A stretch of 64,000 bases of DNA, from the NCBI GenBank assembly GCA_027475525.1, contig JAMWFC010000113.1:2034001-2098000 (forward strand). Reading direction: 5' to 3'. Source of the DNA: Macrolepiota albuminosa (lineage: Eukaryota > Basidiomycota > Agaricomycetes > Agaricales > Agaricaceae). Positions 54,590 through 64,000 of this stretch are shown in pieces. How positions within the stretch are numbered: position 1 is the first letter of the stretch; every line of letters starts with the position of its first letter. The notes under the pieces are model-generated. The model was given only the letters and a program-made list of their open reading frames with translations. It was not told the origin of the DNA and searched no databases. A program made the position numbers and the translations under genes.

Positions 54590-57119
54590 ATGCCCCCTCG
54601 CAAGATAAAGTCTGAAGAGAATAAGGCTCAGACACTTGTTGACCAACTCAAGACCATGTGTGTTTTATATTGGTGTCTTTGATTTTTTTTTTTTTTTTTT
54701 TAAAGAAAAAAACTTGTTGTCCTCGGTGCAGGAGTGCGGATAGGTTGCAAGCGTGTGTACGGCTCTTTCAGTTCCGGTTGGTCTTGCTAATTTGCTTATT
54801 GTAGCATATTTGATAGCGTTTCTGCGGCGACAGCTTCTGGATCTGAAACAGGCGAACCATCTGCTGGGTGAGTACTCTTTTCGTGTTGTAATCTGTAATG
54901 CTAATGTTATTTAGGTCTATTGACGGCGGGTCGCCGTCTAAGCGAAAGGTTTCTGCTTCGCATGATGGGTTCGTGTGTTACTTGTTGTATTTGTGACTAT
55001 CGTTTTACTTAATGTCTTGGTGTCAGTTCTGTTAGTGTTCCTGCCACGCCGTCGCCCAAGAAAAAGAGGGCTGTGTCTATTCCGTCCGTTGATACACCTG
55101 TCATGTTTGTATCTCCGTTTTCCTTGTTACTTTGCTTGACTGCTGCTATGTAGTCGGGCTATGGCTGGATTGACTGCTGAAGATGCGACCTTGTCAAGTG
55201 GTCGTGCTGTGTACGTGATTTCTGATTTGTTCGCGTTCATGCGCGGTTTGCCTTATGTTTTGCACTCTCAAGGCGCTCCCGTACCATGACGGAGAAGGCT
55301 TTGTTTGCGAGCCAGTCAAGCCCTAAAAGGTCGCGTGCCGGAGCTGCGGCCAAGGCCGCTAGTCCGAATTTGGATGACGAATTTGCACCCAAAAAACTTG
55401 TTGACTTGTCTGACGATGACGATGATGACTTGCCTGTTGTGTCAGTGTGGATTGTTTCTTCTGTTATTTGCTTGTGCTCATTTTGTTCTTTTCGCTTTGG
55501 TATAGGATTGCTAAGCGGCCCGTACCTAGACCGCTTGTTAAGAAGCCTCTTGTTGTCACGGCGGGCGATGATAACATCGACGATTGGGATGTTGCGGACA
55601 ATAATAGTGACACGCTATCGGACTTTATTGTCGATGATAGTTCTGCTCCCGATTATGGATTGTCGGAAGATGGCGAGTCTCCCGTGCCTCCCGTCCCCGT
55701 TTCGTCTGCTTTGGCTGCTCCGCTTTTGATTGTCCGCTCAGATGCTGTTGAACCGTATGTTTATTTTATTTTATTTTCTTCCCTTCGTCTCTGTACCTCA
55801 TTTGTTGATGTCTTGCTGCAGCATTGATCCTTGTCTCGATCCTGCGGAAGAGCTTGCAGTGGATGCGGTCATGCAGCCTTCTATCCAAGAAAAGTTTATG
55901 GTGTCGACTTATCAAGGACTGCCGTTCCTTAAGTGCGGACCAACGTCTACTATTTTGCTTGCATTTACTCAACTTGTCGTCAGGAAACAACTCATAATCC
56001 AGCCTTTTGGATATGACAAAATGAACAGTGACGGTAAAATCCGTTACGCGCGCATTGGTGTTGTTGCTGAGCATATGAATGAAGACAATTGGACGTGCGT
56101 TTTGCTTCTTGTTTTGTATTTTTTTCTGTTCTTATGTATGACTTTTTCAACAGTTCGTTGTCGTCTTCTCTTTTATTCAATCGTCACGCCTTCTACGTTA
56201 ACTTGGCCAGGACTGACCCTGTCCAACTCAATGCCCCAAAGCAGCGATTGGCTCTTCGGGATTTGACGGGTCCCTTCTGTGTCTGTATTACCTCTGGAGT
56301 GGTAACTGCCTCGCATTTATTTGACAGTTCTGTTCTTGTTGGGAGTCCGTCTGACAAGTATGGTCAGCATCGTATCGAGATTGTTGAATTCCATCAAGAG
56401 TCTCTTCGCCAGTTTGCTGTTTTGGGTTGTGTTTTCAACCTCCCAGACGGTGTTCGAGGTACTATTTCTGGTAATGGTGTGGCATTTGTTACTAGAGGTG
56501 AGGGTAAAACCCCTACATACAATGTTGGTGAGTCGTGATTCGTTGTTTTTGTTGGTTCTGCATTTGATGTGACTTCAGACGGTGGGTACGCGACCCCTAA
56601 GTCCAAGAGGCCCTCCGGTATAAAGAGTAACTCAATGTTTACCGAGATGGATGCTCCTGTGTTCAAATCGGCTGGGGTTGCCGATCTGTATAAGCCGGTC
56701 GTTGAGTTTGATCAAAAAGGTTCTTGTTATGCTCGTTTCCAGATGGTGTTCTAACATTTTCTCAGTACCTGTGTATGACGGCAGGGTAGAAACCGGTCAA
56801 CCGTTCCGTTTTACGCCCAGTGACTTTGATTCTCTTCCTTCTTGGCGTCCATACGAAAACAACAATGTTGAGGTTCCGGAAAGTTCTGTCGTCAGTGTTG
56901 GTTTTAGTGCCAACTGGTATGAGTCCGGTGGTCACAAGTACGTTGGTGTTCGTTGTGTTTGAATATGTTCTCACGTTTTTCAGGTATCTCACCTTGAACT
57001 TGCTGTTTGTCATTGTGTTGCACGACCCTACTTACGTGATGCGTCTTGTTGAACCTGCTCTTGTGGTGGACCGCGCCGGTGCCACTAAGGGGAAGGCCAA
57101 GTCCAAGGGGCGTAAGTAG
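54590..57119 (+). CDS. uncharacterised 615-residue protein, 13 exons
   Basis: Exons 54590-54657, 54732-54776, 54805-54867, 54915-54968, 55027-55104, 55154-55210, 55273-55440, 55506-55754, 55822-56094, 56154-56497, 56579-56719, 56766-56937 and 56984-57119 join through twelve GT-AG introns without a single stop: 1848 nt. The first third is low-complexity and basic (MPPRKIKSEENKAQTLVDQL, SPKKKRAVSIPS). An acidic part follows (DLSDDDDDDLPVV). A folded half contains FMVSTYQGLPFLKCGPTSTI, DPVQLNAPKQRLALRDLTGP and FAVLGCVFNLPDGVRGTISG; near the end VVSVGFSANWYESGGHKYLT and LNLLFVIVLHD recall the end of the divergent neighbour. The tail is Lys/Gly-rich (GATKGKAKSKGRK). The first nine introns are all phase 2. 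No known domain is recognised. The basic ends and acidic segment suggest a nuclear, nucleic-acid-associated role, but that is only inference. Confidence 0.8.
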
Positions 57120-57162
57120 TTCCTGCTTTCGCCGCTCCTTTGTCCTTGTTGGTCGACTGTGC

Positions 57163-57163
<1 letters not shown>

Positions 57164-57201
<38 letters not shown>
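57164..57201 (+). repeat. 38-nt poly-A tract
   Basis: A run of 38 A begins 45 bp after the stop codon of the 13-exon gene and is flanked by GTGCC and TGGCA. It could be the tail of an unrecognised retroposon or a slippage-prone homopolymer; the true length is uncertain. Confidence 0.9.
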
Positions 57202-57205
<4 letters not shown>

Positions 57206-57520
57206 ATTCGGCGACCTTCCGCCTGGGAGGCACAGTGCAGACGGGCGGATTGTGACATCAGTTGTGACCTTAGCCATCTAGCCATCGGACGTTACTTGTT
57301 ACTTTTAGCAGTCGTTTTTGTGTTGCGTTGTTTTGATAGTCTCGATATAGACAGACTTTTTGTTGAGCCGTTGTTTGTTTGACCGTTTGTTCACTGAGTG
57401 AATAATCTTTTCTTCGGCAAATCTATGTATAAATGGTTTGTTACCCCACTGGATTTAATTGTACTTCCAACATGCTTTGAATCTTTCGTCGCGTTACCTT
57501 CGGTTACTGTGTTAATGCTT
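57202..57520. other. intergenic, no gene seen
   Basis: This is the 3' flank between the poly-A tract and the minisatellite. No coding pattern was seen. Confidence 0.45.
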
Positions 57521-57933
57521 GTTTATGTAAGCTGTCGCTCTAGCAGTGGCTTATGCAAGCTGTTGCTCCAGCGGTGGTTTATGTAAGCTGTTGCTCTAGC
57601 GGTGGTTTATGTAAGCCGTCGCTCCAGCAATGGTTTATGTAAGCTATTGCTCTAGCGGTGGTTTATGTAAGCTGTTGCTCTAGCAGTGGTTTATATAAGC
57701 CATCGCTCCAGCAATGGTTTATGTAAGCTATGGCTCTTGCTATGTAAGCTGTTGCTCTAGCAGTGATTTATATAAGCCATCGCTCCAGCAATGGTTTATG
57801 TAAGCTATGGCTCTTGCGGTGGTTTATGTAAGCCGTCGCTCCAGCAGCTGTTTATGTAAGCTGTCGCCCCAACAATGGTTTATATAAGCTGCTACTCTGG
57901 ACATGGTTTATGTAAGCTATCACTCCATCGATG
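57521..57933. repeat. 28-bp minisatellite, right array
   Basis: About 14-15 units of a 28-bp repeat (consensus GTTTATGTAAGCTGTTGCTC followed by TAGCGGTG) with base changes and one partial unit. It is the same family as the block at 52031-52138. No distinct spacers separate the units, so it is not CRISPR-like. Confidence 0.9.
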
Positions 57934-58086
57934 GTTTCGAGTTGTGATGTAATATTAGATCAGGTGACTATAGTGATGGTTGCTTCATATGTAACCTGTT
58001 TTGTACTCGTGAATTGATTTCAACGATGAGATTGTCTGTGTACGGTGCCTGGCTATCAGTCCATATATTGCTCGTTGTTTTTAAAT
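57934..58086. other. 5' flank of the Helitron ORF
   Basis: This 150-bp gap separates the minisatellite from the large ORF. The ORF frame is closed by a TGA at about 58029. No clear TATA box was seen. Confidence 0.35.
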
Positions 58087-61000
58087 ATGCATCGTTCACA
58101 AGGTATGCACGTATCTAATTTGGTGCGACATATCTCATGTACGGTCGACAGGGAGCCTACAGTAATTCAACCCGCGCGCTCTCGATACCTATGTGTTCTG
58201 TCGAACGCCGAGCAATGCTCGATCTATGATACTGAGCGATGCTCGATCCGTGATACTGAACGATGCTATCGTACCTATACAGAATGCCATACTACTGTAC
58301 GGTTTGATATGTGCACAAATCAGTGCACATACCTTGCAATTCAAGACTCCATGGGCAACAGGACACACACGCATTGGGTATTTTCCTTTTTTAGGGTCAA
58401 CATACCTAATCGATACTATGTTTTTTTTCGGTTCTATATGCCCTGGTTATATTATTGTAGATTTTCGACTGTTCCGGCGACGTTCAAACGATGCAGGATA
58501 ACGCGACTTTTTGTGATGCGATCCCTCATGTCCCGTCACGATTTTCTAGCGTGCCTGTGCCGATGCCACCTAGGTCCTATATTGTGTAACCGCATGATGA
58601 GGAACAATGTATGTAATGTTACGTTTGCTGTCGAAACCTTACTGCGTGGATACCGTTTGCCTGATACGTGGCCTTGTTTGGACCAACACATCGTTATTAG
58701 CTCAACCCTTTCTGCAGTAAAATCGTTTGTGGTACCTGGACTTAGAATATCAGGGTATTCGCATCTATCTGCGTCTAGAGCTTCCCGTAGGAGTGGTCGA
58801 TTGTCCGCGCGCAAGTCCCTCGGACGTCAAAGATCGCTTCGTAAACCTAAACGTGTCCTCAGGCGACCTATAGGCGGTGGTAAAACCTATGCGTTCTCCT
58901 TTGCACAAGTAGATACGTACATCGACGCGAGTCAGGGCAAACACAACCTGCGACACGTATTCAAATTCATCAATCATGCAGATGATGTAGGTTTGCTGTC
59001 GTACCCGATTGCTGCAGGATACGTGCATGCTAGGCTGCCTTTGTCTACCCTTTCACAACATCTCACATTGAAGCAGCTACGATCCGTAGCGCGTATACAT
59101 GGGATTGTGCTGCCTAAGCGTTTTAGAGCGTCACATCCAAGTGATTTATTTAATTCTCACAGTTGCTCGAAATGCGTTAGTTGGTCTACTGTATTGACGG
59201 CTGAACTCAGTTCACAAGCAAGAAACACGCTGAGACGCTCTGTAGTGCGTAATCAAAAGTATGAAGTTGTTCTTGAGGCAGATGTTCGGGGCCCTGACAA
59301 GCCCGAATTTCCTCCTGCGCCTCTTACACCAAGCCTAACTACTCAAATCATACGCGACTTTTGCAACAAAACAGGTCCAGCGCAATTAGAAGAAAGTGGT
59401 TGCGCTGTTTGTGGTTTGCTGCGCCCAGTTAAGGATATGCATACTCTAAAAAGTATGAAAGGGTTTCTCGGTGTGTTATCCGCCAAAGGAGTTACCAGAG
59501 TGGAGAGGCGTTCAGGAACGGAATCTGTGAGAGAAATAAAAGGCCCAGTGTTGGATCATAGATGCAATTCTGTCTGTTCAGAGTGCAGGATCCCATTGTT
59601 GAAGGGCAAAGTTCCTAAGTATGCACTTGCAAACGGTTTTTGGATTGGTGCTGTTCCAGTTGTTTTATCCCGTTTAAATTGGGTTGAACAGCTCCTTGTC
59701 GCCAAAGTACGCAGGTCTCTCTGTTTCACACATGTGTCGTCCTCGGGTCTCAGCAAAATGAACGCACATTTGATCGCTTTTGAATCTCCCGTTGAAAAGG
59801 TTTACCATGTACTGCCTCCTCCGAGGGCTGACATGGATGATGTTTTAGCTATTCTATTTACAGGGCCTTGTCAGCCTACTGGGGAAGATCTCAAACGATT
59901 GCCTTTGCTTGTCCGCCGAAACGCTGTGAAGCAGGCATTGGAATGGCTCAAGCTTAATCACTCTGCTTATACGGACATTGAAATATGCGATAGCAATCTT
60001 GACGACTATCCAGAAGATACACCACCTGTAAAGGTCGTTTACAAAGAGTCTCTGGAGGAAAACAGAACAGTTGACCCTGCTGTTTACAAGGTTGATGGAG
60101 ACAATGGGGTATCAGCCGGTGATTGTCCTTTTGTCGTGCATGGACTGACGGGGGAGAGCCTATCAGCAAAAACAAAAGATGAGCTTAAAGGCATTGCTTT
60201 GAAGCACTGGCACTCCAATGGCAAAGCACTGCTGGTTGGACATTCATCCCGTCCGGTTAATTGGATGAAGGACGCAACTGTTTATCCCCAAATGTTTCCC
60301 TGGTTGTTTCCGTATGGCTTTGGGGGTCCAGGCTGTGTAAAAGGCTGTGTCTCTGTTAAGGTTCACAAAGGCAATCTGCTCATGTATCACGATAAGCGGT
60401 TCCAGAGAGATACTGGCTTTCCCTTTGCGGCATTCAGTCATGAGCAGATCAGAGCCGCAACTACAGGGGGCTTTCTGGCGATTGAAAGAAACGACTTTGC
60501 TCATATTGCTGAACGCATAGCAAGTCTCGACGTGGAATTACTCAAAAGTATGGCTGATCATATGGCCAAAGGCGAGATTATCAAGCCCACGAACCAGGAG
60601 GAACAGAAATGTTTCAAAGTTATTGAAGACGTTGATGCTGTGTCGGGCCGGATCGACGGATCTCCAATAACAAAAAAGCATATGAGGAATGAGATATGGT
60701 CATTAGTGATTGACAAAGGCGCACCTTCTTGGTTTATAACGTTGTCGCCTGTGGATATCAGACACCCTATATGTTTGTACTATGCCGGTGATAATATAAA
60801 GTTTGAACCTGATGTATTATTACCTTCTGACACTGCATATCGACTTATTGCACGTAATCCTGTTGCAGGGGCCAGATTTTTTCATTTTATGGTGTCTGCT
60901 TTCATAAAGCACGTATTGGGTGTTGATACTGAGCACGAAGGCTTGTATGGTCACACGTCTGCATACTACGGGACAGTCGAGCAGCAAGGTAGACTTACCT

Positions 61001-64000
61001 TGCATCTGCATATGCTTCTTTGGCTTCGTGGAAGTCTATCACCTGAGGAAGCTCGTCGGAAAATCATGGACCCCTCATCTGACTTTCAGAGGGCCCTAGT
61101 AGAATATCTGGAATCTGCCTTCACCGGCGACTTCCTTACAGGGACGATGGACCAAGTAATAGATAACATTGAAAAATCCAAGAAGATGCCAGAATATATT
61201 GATCCCACACGGACGATGCCCCAGCCCCCTCCTCCCGATCATTTGTGTCGGAGTAAACAAGAAACTTCAATCAACAGACTCCCAGTACCAACAGCCCGTG
61301 ATGCTTCTACGGACAGTATACCCGATGCTGGTCAATCTGACCCTCAGGCACTGCCCCAGGAGTGTGTCGGATGTGAGGAGACATCTAATTGGTGGACTCA
61401 ATTCCGTAACACTGTAGATGACATTGTATTTAGGTCAAATGTGCATACCTGCCATACATCATATAAGAAGGACGGAAGTAAAAAATTAGGCAAAGAGAAT
61501 AAAGGATGTCTAGACAACAAATGGGGCAGATGTAAGGCTCGGTTTCCCAAAGAACTCTTCCAACAGACTGAAGTCGACCCTCTAACAGGTGCGCTCAATA
61601 TGCGTAAAGCGGAACCATGGCTGAATACATTCACCGCATCTTTGAGTTATTTGTTTAGATGCAACACTGATGTAACTAGTCTTCGTTCGGGAACGGCGGT
61701 CAGGGGTGTCCTTTTATATGTCACTAAATATATAACTAAATCATCGCTTAAAACGTACACAGCATTTGAGGCCGTTGGCACAGTGCTCACAAAATACCAA
61801 GATATTGTTAACGGACCTCTCCCACAGCAAGAAAAAGCAAGGTCTCTCATGACAAAAATGGCCAATGTAATGAGTGCAAAGTCAGAAATGGGTTCCCCGA
61901 TGATATGTATGTACCTTCTTGGTAACCCCGATCATTACACCGACCATAAATTCACCAATCTTCATTGGCCCAGCTTCGTCCGCGAGGTCAAACGTGCTTG
62001 GCCCGAAGATCAGCCAACTGACAGTTCATACGGGTCTGACAAAATAGCGATCATCAGAAAGAAAGGCCAAGTAGTGGGACTATCTCCTGTGTTTGACTAC
62101 ATATACCGTGGCATAGAATTGCGCAACATGACATTGTACAAATGGGCTTCTAGATGCGAACGAGTAAAATCAACTCGTAGAGGGAACAAAAGTTCCAAGT
62201 CTAAAACGGCCAACACACTGACCGTCAACTTTACAGACGATCATCCCTTGTCGGACTCTCATGCTACCCTTGTGTATCCGCCAGGGCAGAAGCGCGTGCC
62301 CAATTTCATAGGTCCTACTCTTCCAAGGCGTGATAAAGGGGATAGAGACGAATACTGCGTCACAATGCTTACCTTATTCAAGCCTTGGCGTTCAGGTGCT
62401 GATTTAAAAAACAAGTATGATTTATGGAGCGCAGCATTCGACAACCACCATTTTACCGAGAGGCAATTGTGTCTTATGGCTAATATGAATATTAAGTATG
62501 AGTGTATGGATGCCCGTGACGACTTCTATGCACAACTGAAGCGAGGCGGTATGGCATTCCCGGGAATGGACAATTCAGTTTCCAATATCAGAGATATCGA
62601 ACAAAAGGATTATGTGGACGACGAAGATAACGGACAACCTGAGGACTACGGGATAGACCTTGACTGTAGTAATGAGATTGGCAAAACCGAATTAAAACGT
62701 TGGAGAGACATGGCTATTATGACTTCCACCATGACGAACCTGAATTGGGATAAGCCTGTAATGGCCCAAACCTCCCCTGATACAACGAAGCATTCACCTT
62801 CGGTGTCAGACATGCCCGGTACTTACTGGAGACATAAGGTCAGTGAAACTCGTGCGTCCATATTAAAAGATAGGCAAAAAGACATGTTGTCTGTTCGTGA
62901 ACAGCGCGTTGGAAGATCAGATGAACAAAACAAGCCGGGCATTGTGGAAGTATGTGATCGTAGTTTCCTAGAGAAAAAACATTTAAATATCAAATGGGAA
63001 CCCACCATATCCGAAATTACTACCAGTTTCAATCTCAATGAGGAACAAACCAGAGCATTTAGAATAGTGGCTAACCACGCTGCCACTTCTAACCCCGAAC
63101 AGTTGAGAATGTATATGGGGGGTATGGGGGGCACCGGGAAAACACAGGTGCTTAAAGCGCTGTCCCAATACTTTGCAGCCCGTGGAGAATCTCATAGGTT
63201 TGCAGTGGTTGCTCCTACCGGCACTGCAGCATCACTGTTAGGTGGATCGACTTACCATTATCTGTTTGGAATTAATGATATGGTACGTGACTCTCCGGCA
63301 CAACTGGCTCAAGTAAAGTCACGCCTTATCGGGGTGCAATATGTATTTTTCGACGAAGTATCCATGTTGTCTTGCAGGGATATGTACAAGATATCAGCGC
63401 GCCTTACTCAGATTACAGGTCTGTTGCACCTCCCTTTTGGCGGTATGAACATGGTGTTTGCTGGCGATTTTGCCCAGCTGCCGCCAGTAACTGGCCGTGA
63501 GAATGCAGCGCTGTACAGTCGCAGTGTGGGTATGCGATCTATCGATCTGAACGAACAAAAGGCTGCATTGGGTAAAGCAGTTTGGCACCAGGTTACTGCA
63601 GTAGTCATATTGAGACAGAATATGAGACAGACAATGCAAAGTCCAGACGACAAATCCTTTAGAACGGCCCTCGCTAACATGAGGTATCGAGCATGCACCA
63701 AAGACGATATCCAGTTCCTGGAGTCTCGGCGAGTCTCCAATCTTTCAGACTCCTTGCTTCTCAATGATGACTTCCGTAATGTGTCTATCATAACAGCACA
63801 CAACATAGATAAAGATGCTGTCAATGTGGTTGGAAGTAGTAGATTTGCCCTGGAGAGTGGGCTCGAGCTGACAGATTTCTTTAGCAAAGATACTGTACTT
63901 GACAAGGGTGACGAGAGCACATGCAAAGGTAAAGGTCGAGGAGCATCAGGTAGAAACAGAGTTCCTCTACACTCCTCTATTCAGAATATTTTATGGGAGC
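58087..64000 (+). CDS. Helitron Rep-helicase (partial at right edge)
   Basis: The frame is open for more than 1970 codons and runs off the window. Upstream comes a Cys-containing region (SCSKCVSW, CAVCGLL, CNSVCSEC) and the segment LANGFWIGAVPVVLSRLNWV, characteristic of the Helitron-linked DUF6570. The Helitron-like Rep follows: MFPWLFPYGFGGPG, SWFITLSPVDIRHP, the HUH motif in LTLHLHMLLWLRG (about residue 970) and the two-tyrosine motif YVTKYITK (about 1210). The PIF1-type helicase starts near 1650: GGMGGTGKTQ (Walker A), YVFFDEVSML (Walker B), AGDFAQLPPV and VILRQNMRQ. All key residues are kept and no stop is present, so the element may be autonomous. The N-terminal 160 codons are unusually Cys- and Arg-rich; the real start may be a later ATG, such as 58351 or 58594. 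Confidence 0.93.
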   Translation, partial: MHRSQGMHVSNLVRHISCTVDREPTVIQPARSRYLCVLSNAEQCSIYDTERCSIRDTERCYRTYTECHTTVRFDMCTNQCTYLAIQDSMGNRTHTHWVFSFFRVNIPNRYYVFFRFYMPWLYYCRFSTVPATFKRCRITRLFVMRSLMSRHDFLACLCRCHLGPILCNRMMRNNVCNVTFAVETLLRGYRLPDTWPCLDQHIVISSTLSAVKSFVVPGLRISGYSHLSASRASRRSGRLSARKSLGRQRSLRKPKRVLRRPIGGGKTYAFSFAQVDTYIDASQGKHNLRHVFKFINHADDVGLLSYPIAAGYVHARLPLSTLSQHLTLKQLRSVARIHGIVLPKRFRASHPSDLFNSHSCSKCVSWSTVLTAELSSQARNTLRRSVVRNQKYEVVLEADVRGPDKPEFPPAPLTPSLTTQIIRDFCNKTGPAQLEESGCAVCGLLRPVKDMHTLKSMKGFLGVLSAKGVTRVERRSGTESVREIKGPVLDHRCNSVCSECRIPLLKGKVPKYALANGFWIGAVPVVLSRLNWVEQLLVAKVRRSLCFTHVSSSGLSKMNAHLIAFESPVEKVYHVLPPPRADMDDVLAILFTGPCQPTGEDLKRLPLLVRRNAVKQALEWLKLNHSAYTDIEICDSNLDDYPEDTPPVKVVYKESLEENRTVDPAVYKVDGDNGVSAGDCPFVVHGLTGESLSAKTKDELKGIALKHWHSNGKALLVGHSSRPVNWMKDATVYPQMFPWLFPYGFGGPGCVKGCVSVKVHKGNLLMYHDKRFQRDTGFPFAAFSHEQIRAATTGGFLAIERNDFAHIAERIASLDVELLKSMADHMAKGEIIKPTNQEEQKCFKVIEDVDAVSGRIDGSPITKKHMRNEIWSLVIDKGAPSWFITLSPVDIRHPICLYYAGDNIKFEPDVLLPSDTAYRLIARNPVAGARFFHFMVSAFIKHVLGVDTEHEGLYGHTSAYYGTVEQQGRLTLHLHMLLWLRGSLSPEEARRKIMDPSSDFQRALVEYLESAFTGDFLTGTMDQVIDNIEKSKKMPEYIDPTRTMPQPPPPDHLCRSKQETSINRLPVPTARDASTDSIPDAGQSDPQALPQECVGCEETSNWWTQFRNTVDDIVFRSNVHTCHTSYKKDGSKKLGKENKGCLDNKWGRCKARFPKELFQQTEVDPLTGALNMRKAEPWLNTFTASLSYLFRCNTDVTSLRSGTAVRGVLLYVTKYITKSSLKTYTAFEAVGTVLTKYQDIVNGPLPQQEKARSLMTKMANVMSAKSEMGSPMICMYLLGNPDHYTDHKFTNLHWPSFVREVKRAWPEDQPTDSSYGSDKIAIIRKKGQVVGLSPVFDYIYRGIELRNMTLYKWASRCERVKSTRRGNKSSKSKTANTLTVNFTDDHPLSDSHATLVYPPGQKRVPNFIGPTLPRRDKGDRDEYCVTMLTLFKPWRSGADLKNKYDLWSAAFDNHHFTERQLCLMANMNIKYECMDARDDFYAQLKRGGMAFPGMDNSVSNIRDIEQKDYVDDEDNGQPEDYGIDLDCSNEIGKTELKRWRDMAIMTSTMTNLNWDKPVMAQTSPDTTKHSPSVSDMPGTYWRHKVSETRASILKDRQKDMLSVREQRVGRSDEQNKPGIVEVCDRSFLEKKHLNIKWEPTISEITTSFNLNEEQTRAFRIVANHAATSNPEQLRMYMGGMGGTGKTQVLKALSQYFAARGESHRFAVVAPTGTAASLLGGSTYHYLFGINDMVRDSPAQLAQVKSRLIGVQYVFFDEVSMLSCRDMYKISARLTQITGLLHLPFGGMNMVFAGDFAQLPPVTGRENAALYSRSVGMRSIDLNEQKAALGKAVWHQVTAVVILRQNMRQTMQSPDDKSFRTALANMRYRACTKDDIQFLESRRVSNLSDSLLLNDDFRNVSIITAHNIDKDAVNVVGSSRFALESGLELTDFFSKDTVLDKGDESTCKGKGRGASGRNRVPLHSSIQNILWE

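Noticed and set aside
57164..57201. Poly-A tract as evidence that the 13-exon gene is a retrocopy
   Set aside because: The gene contains twelve spliceable introns, which a retrocopy would lack.
57521..57933. Regular 28-bp repeats as a CRISPR-like array
   Set aside because: Units are head-to-tail with no unique spacers, copies diverge, and the genome is eukaryotic. It is a minisatellite.

Overview
The window is nuclear DNA of a filamentous basidiomycete, most likely a mushroom-forming agaricomycete. Protein-coding genes are cut by many GT-AG introns of about 46-60 nt. The gene set is fungal: a B-type cyclin, a delta-9 desaturase with a C-terminal cytochrome b5 domain, a TOK-type potassium channel, orotate phosphoribosyltransferase and a UapA-type purine permease. 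The mobile elements (Ty3, Ty1/copia, a Tad1-like LINE and a Helitron) are of types common in such genomes.

Region 1 (1-16607) is a graveyard of retroelements: a solo LTR with an intact target-site duplication (TSD), a related LTR with its gag remnant, a decayed copia fragment carrying a tRNA-like insertion, and a stop-ridden Ty3-like gag-protease-RT-RNase H. A 100-N gap (16608-16707) separates it from region 2. Region 2 (16708-25235) holds cyclin B (cut by the gap), an uncharacterised gene, a kinase-like gene and the desaturase. Region 3 (25251-33628) is a complete 8.4-kb LINE with two intact ORFs, a poly-A tail and a perfect 15-bp TSD. Region 4 (34186-44581) carries a secreted beta-lactamase-like hydrolase, the potassium channel, URA5 with a truncated LINE just upstream, and the permease. 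Region 5 (44582-50074) is a local segmental duplication: two more kinase-like genes alternate with permease fragments. Region 6 (50448-64000) carries minisatellites, a head-to-head pair of intron-rich uncharacterised genes bounded by the same 28-bp minisatellite, and an intact Helitron Rep-helicase ORF that runs off the right edge.

Two points matter most. First, every perfect tandem duplication I found (seven) has a period of exactly 77 bp. Collapsing one restores the cyclin reading frame and its splice donor, so these look like uncollapsed k=77 assembly overlaps rather than biology. Second, the best candidate for something undescribed is the two-gene module at 52599-57119 beside the Helitron. 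Its plus-strand gene can be read through 13 exons into a 615-residue protein of unknown function, and its first nine introns all lie in phase 2.

Other notable points: three kinase-like paralogues share replacement of the catalytic HxD aspartate; the LINE 5' UTR contains three consecutive perfect GAAA-loop hairpins; its RNase H-like domain lacks the usual acidic residues; and the second selectivity filter of the potassium channel sits in a 30-nt microexon.
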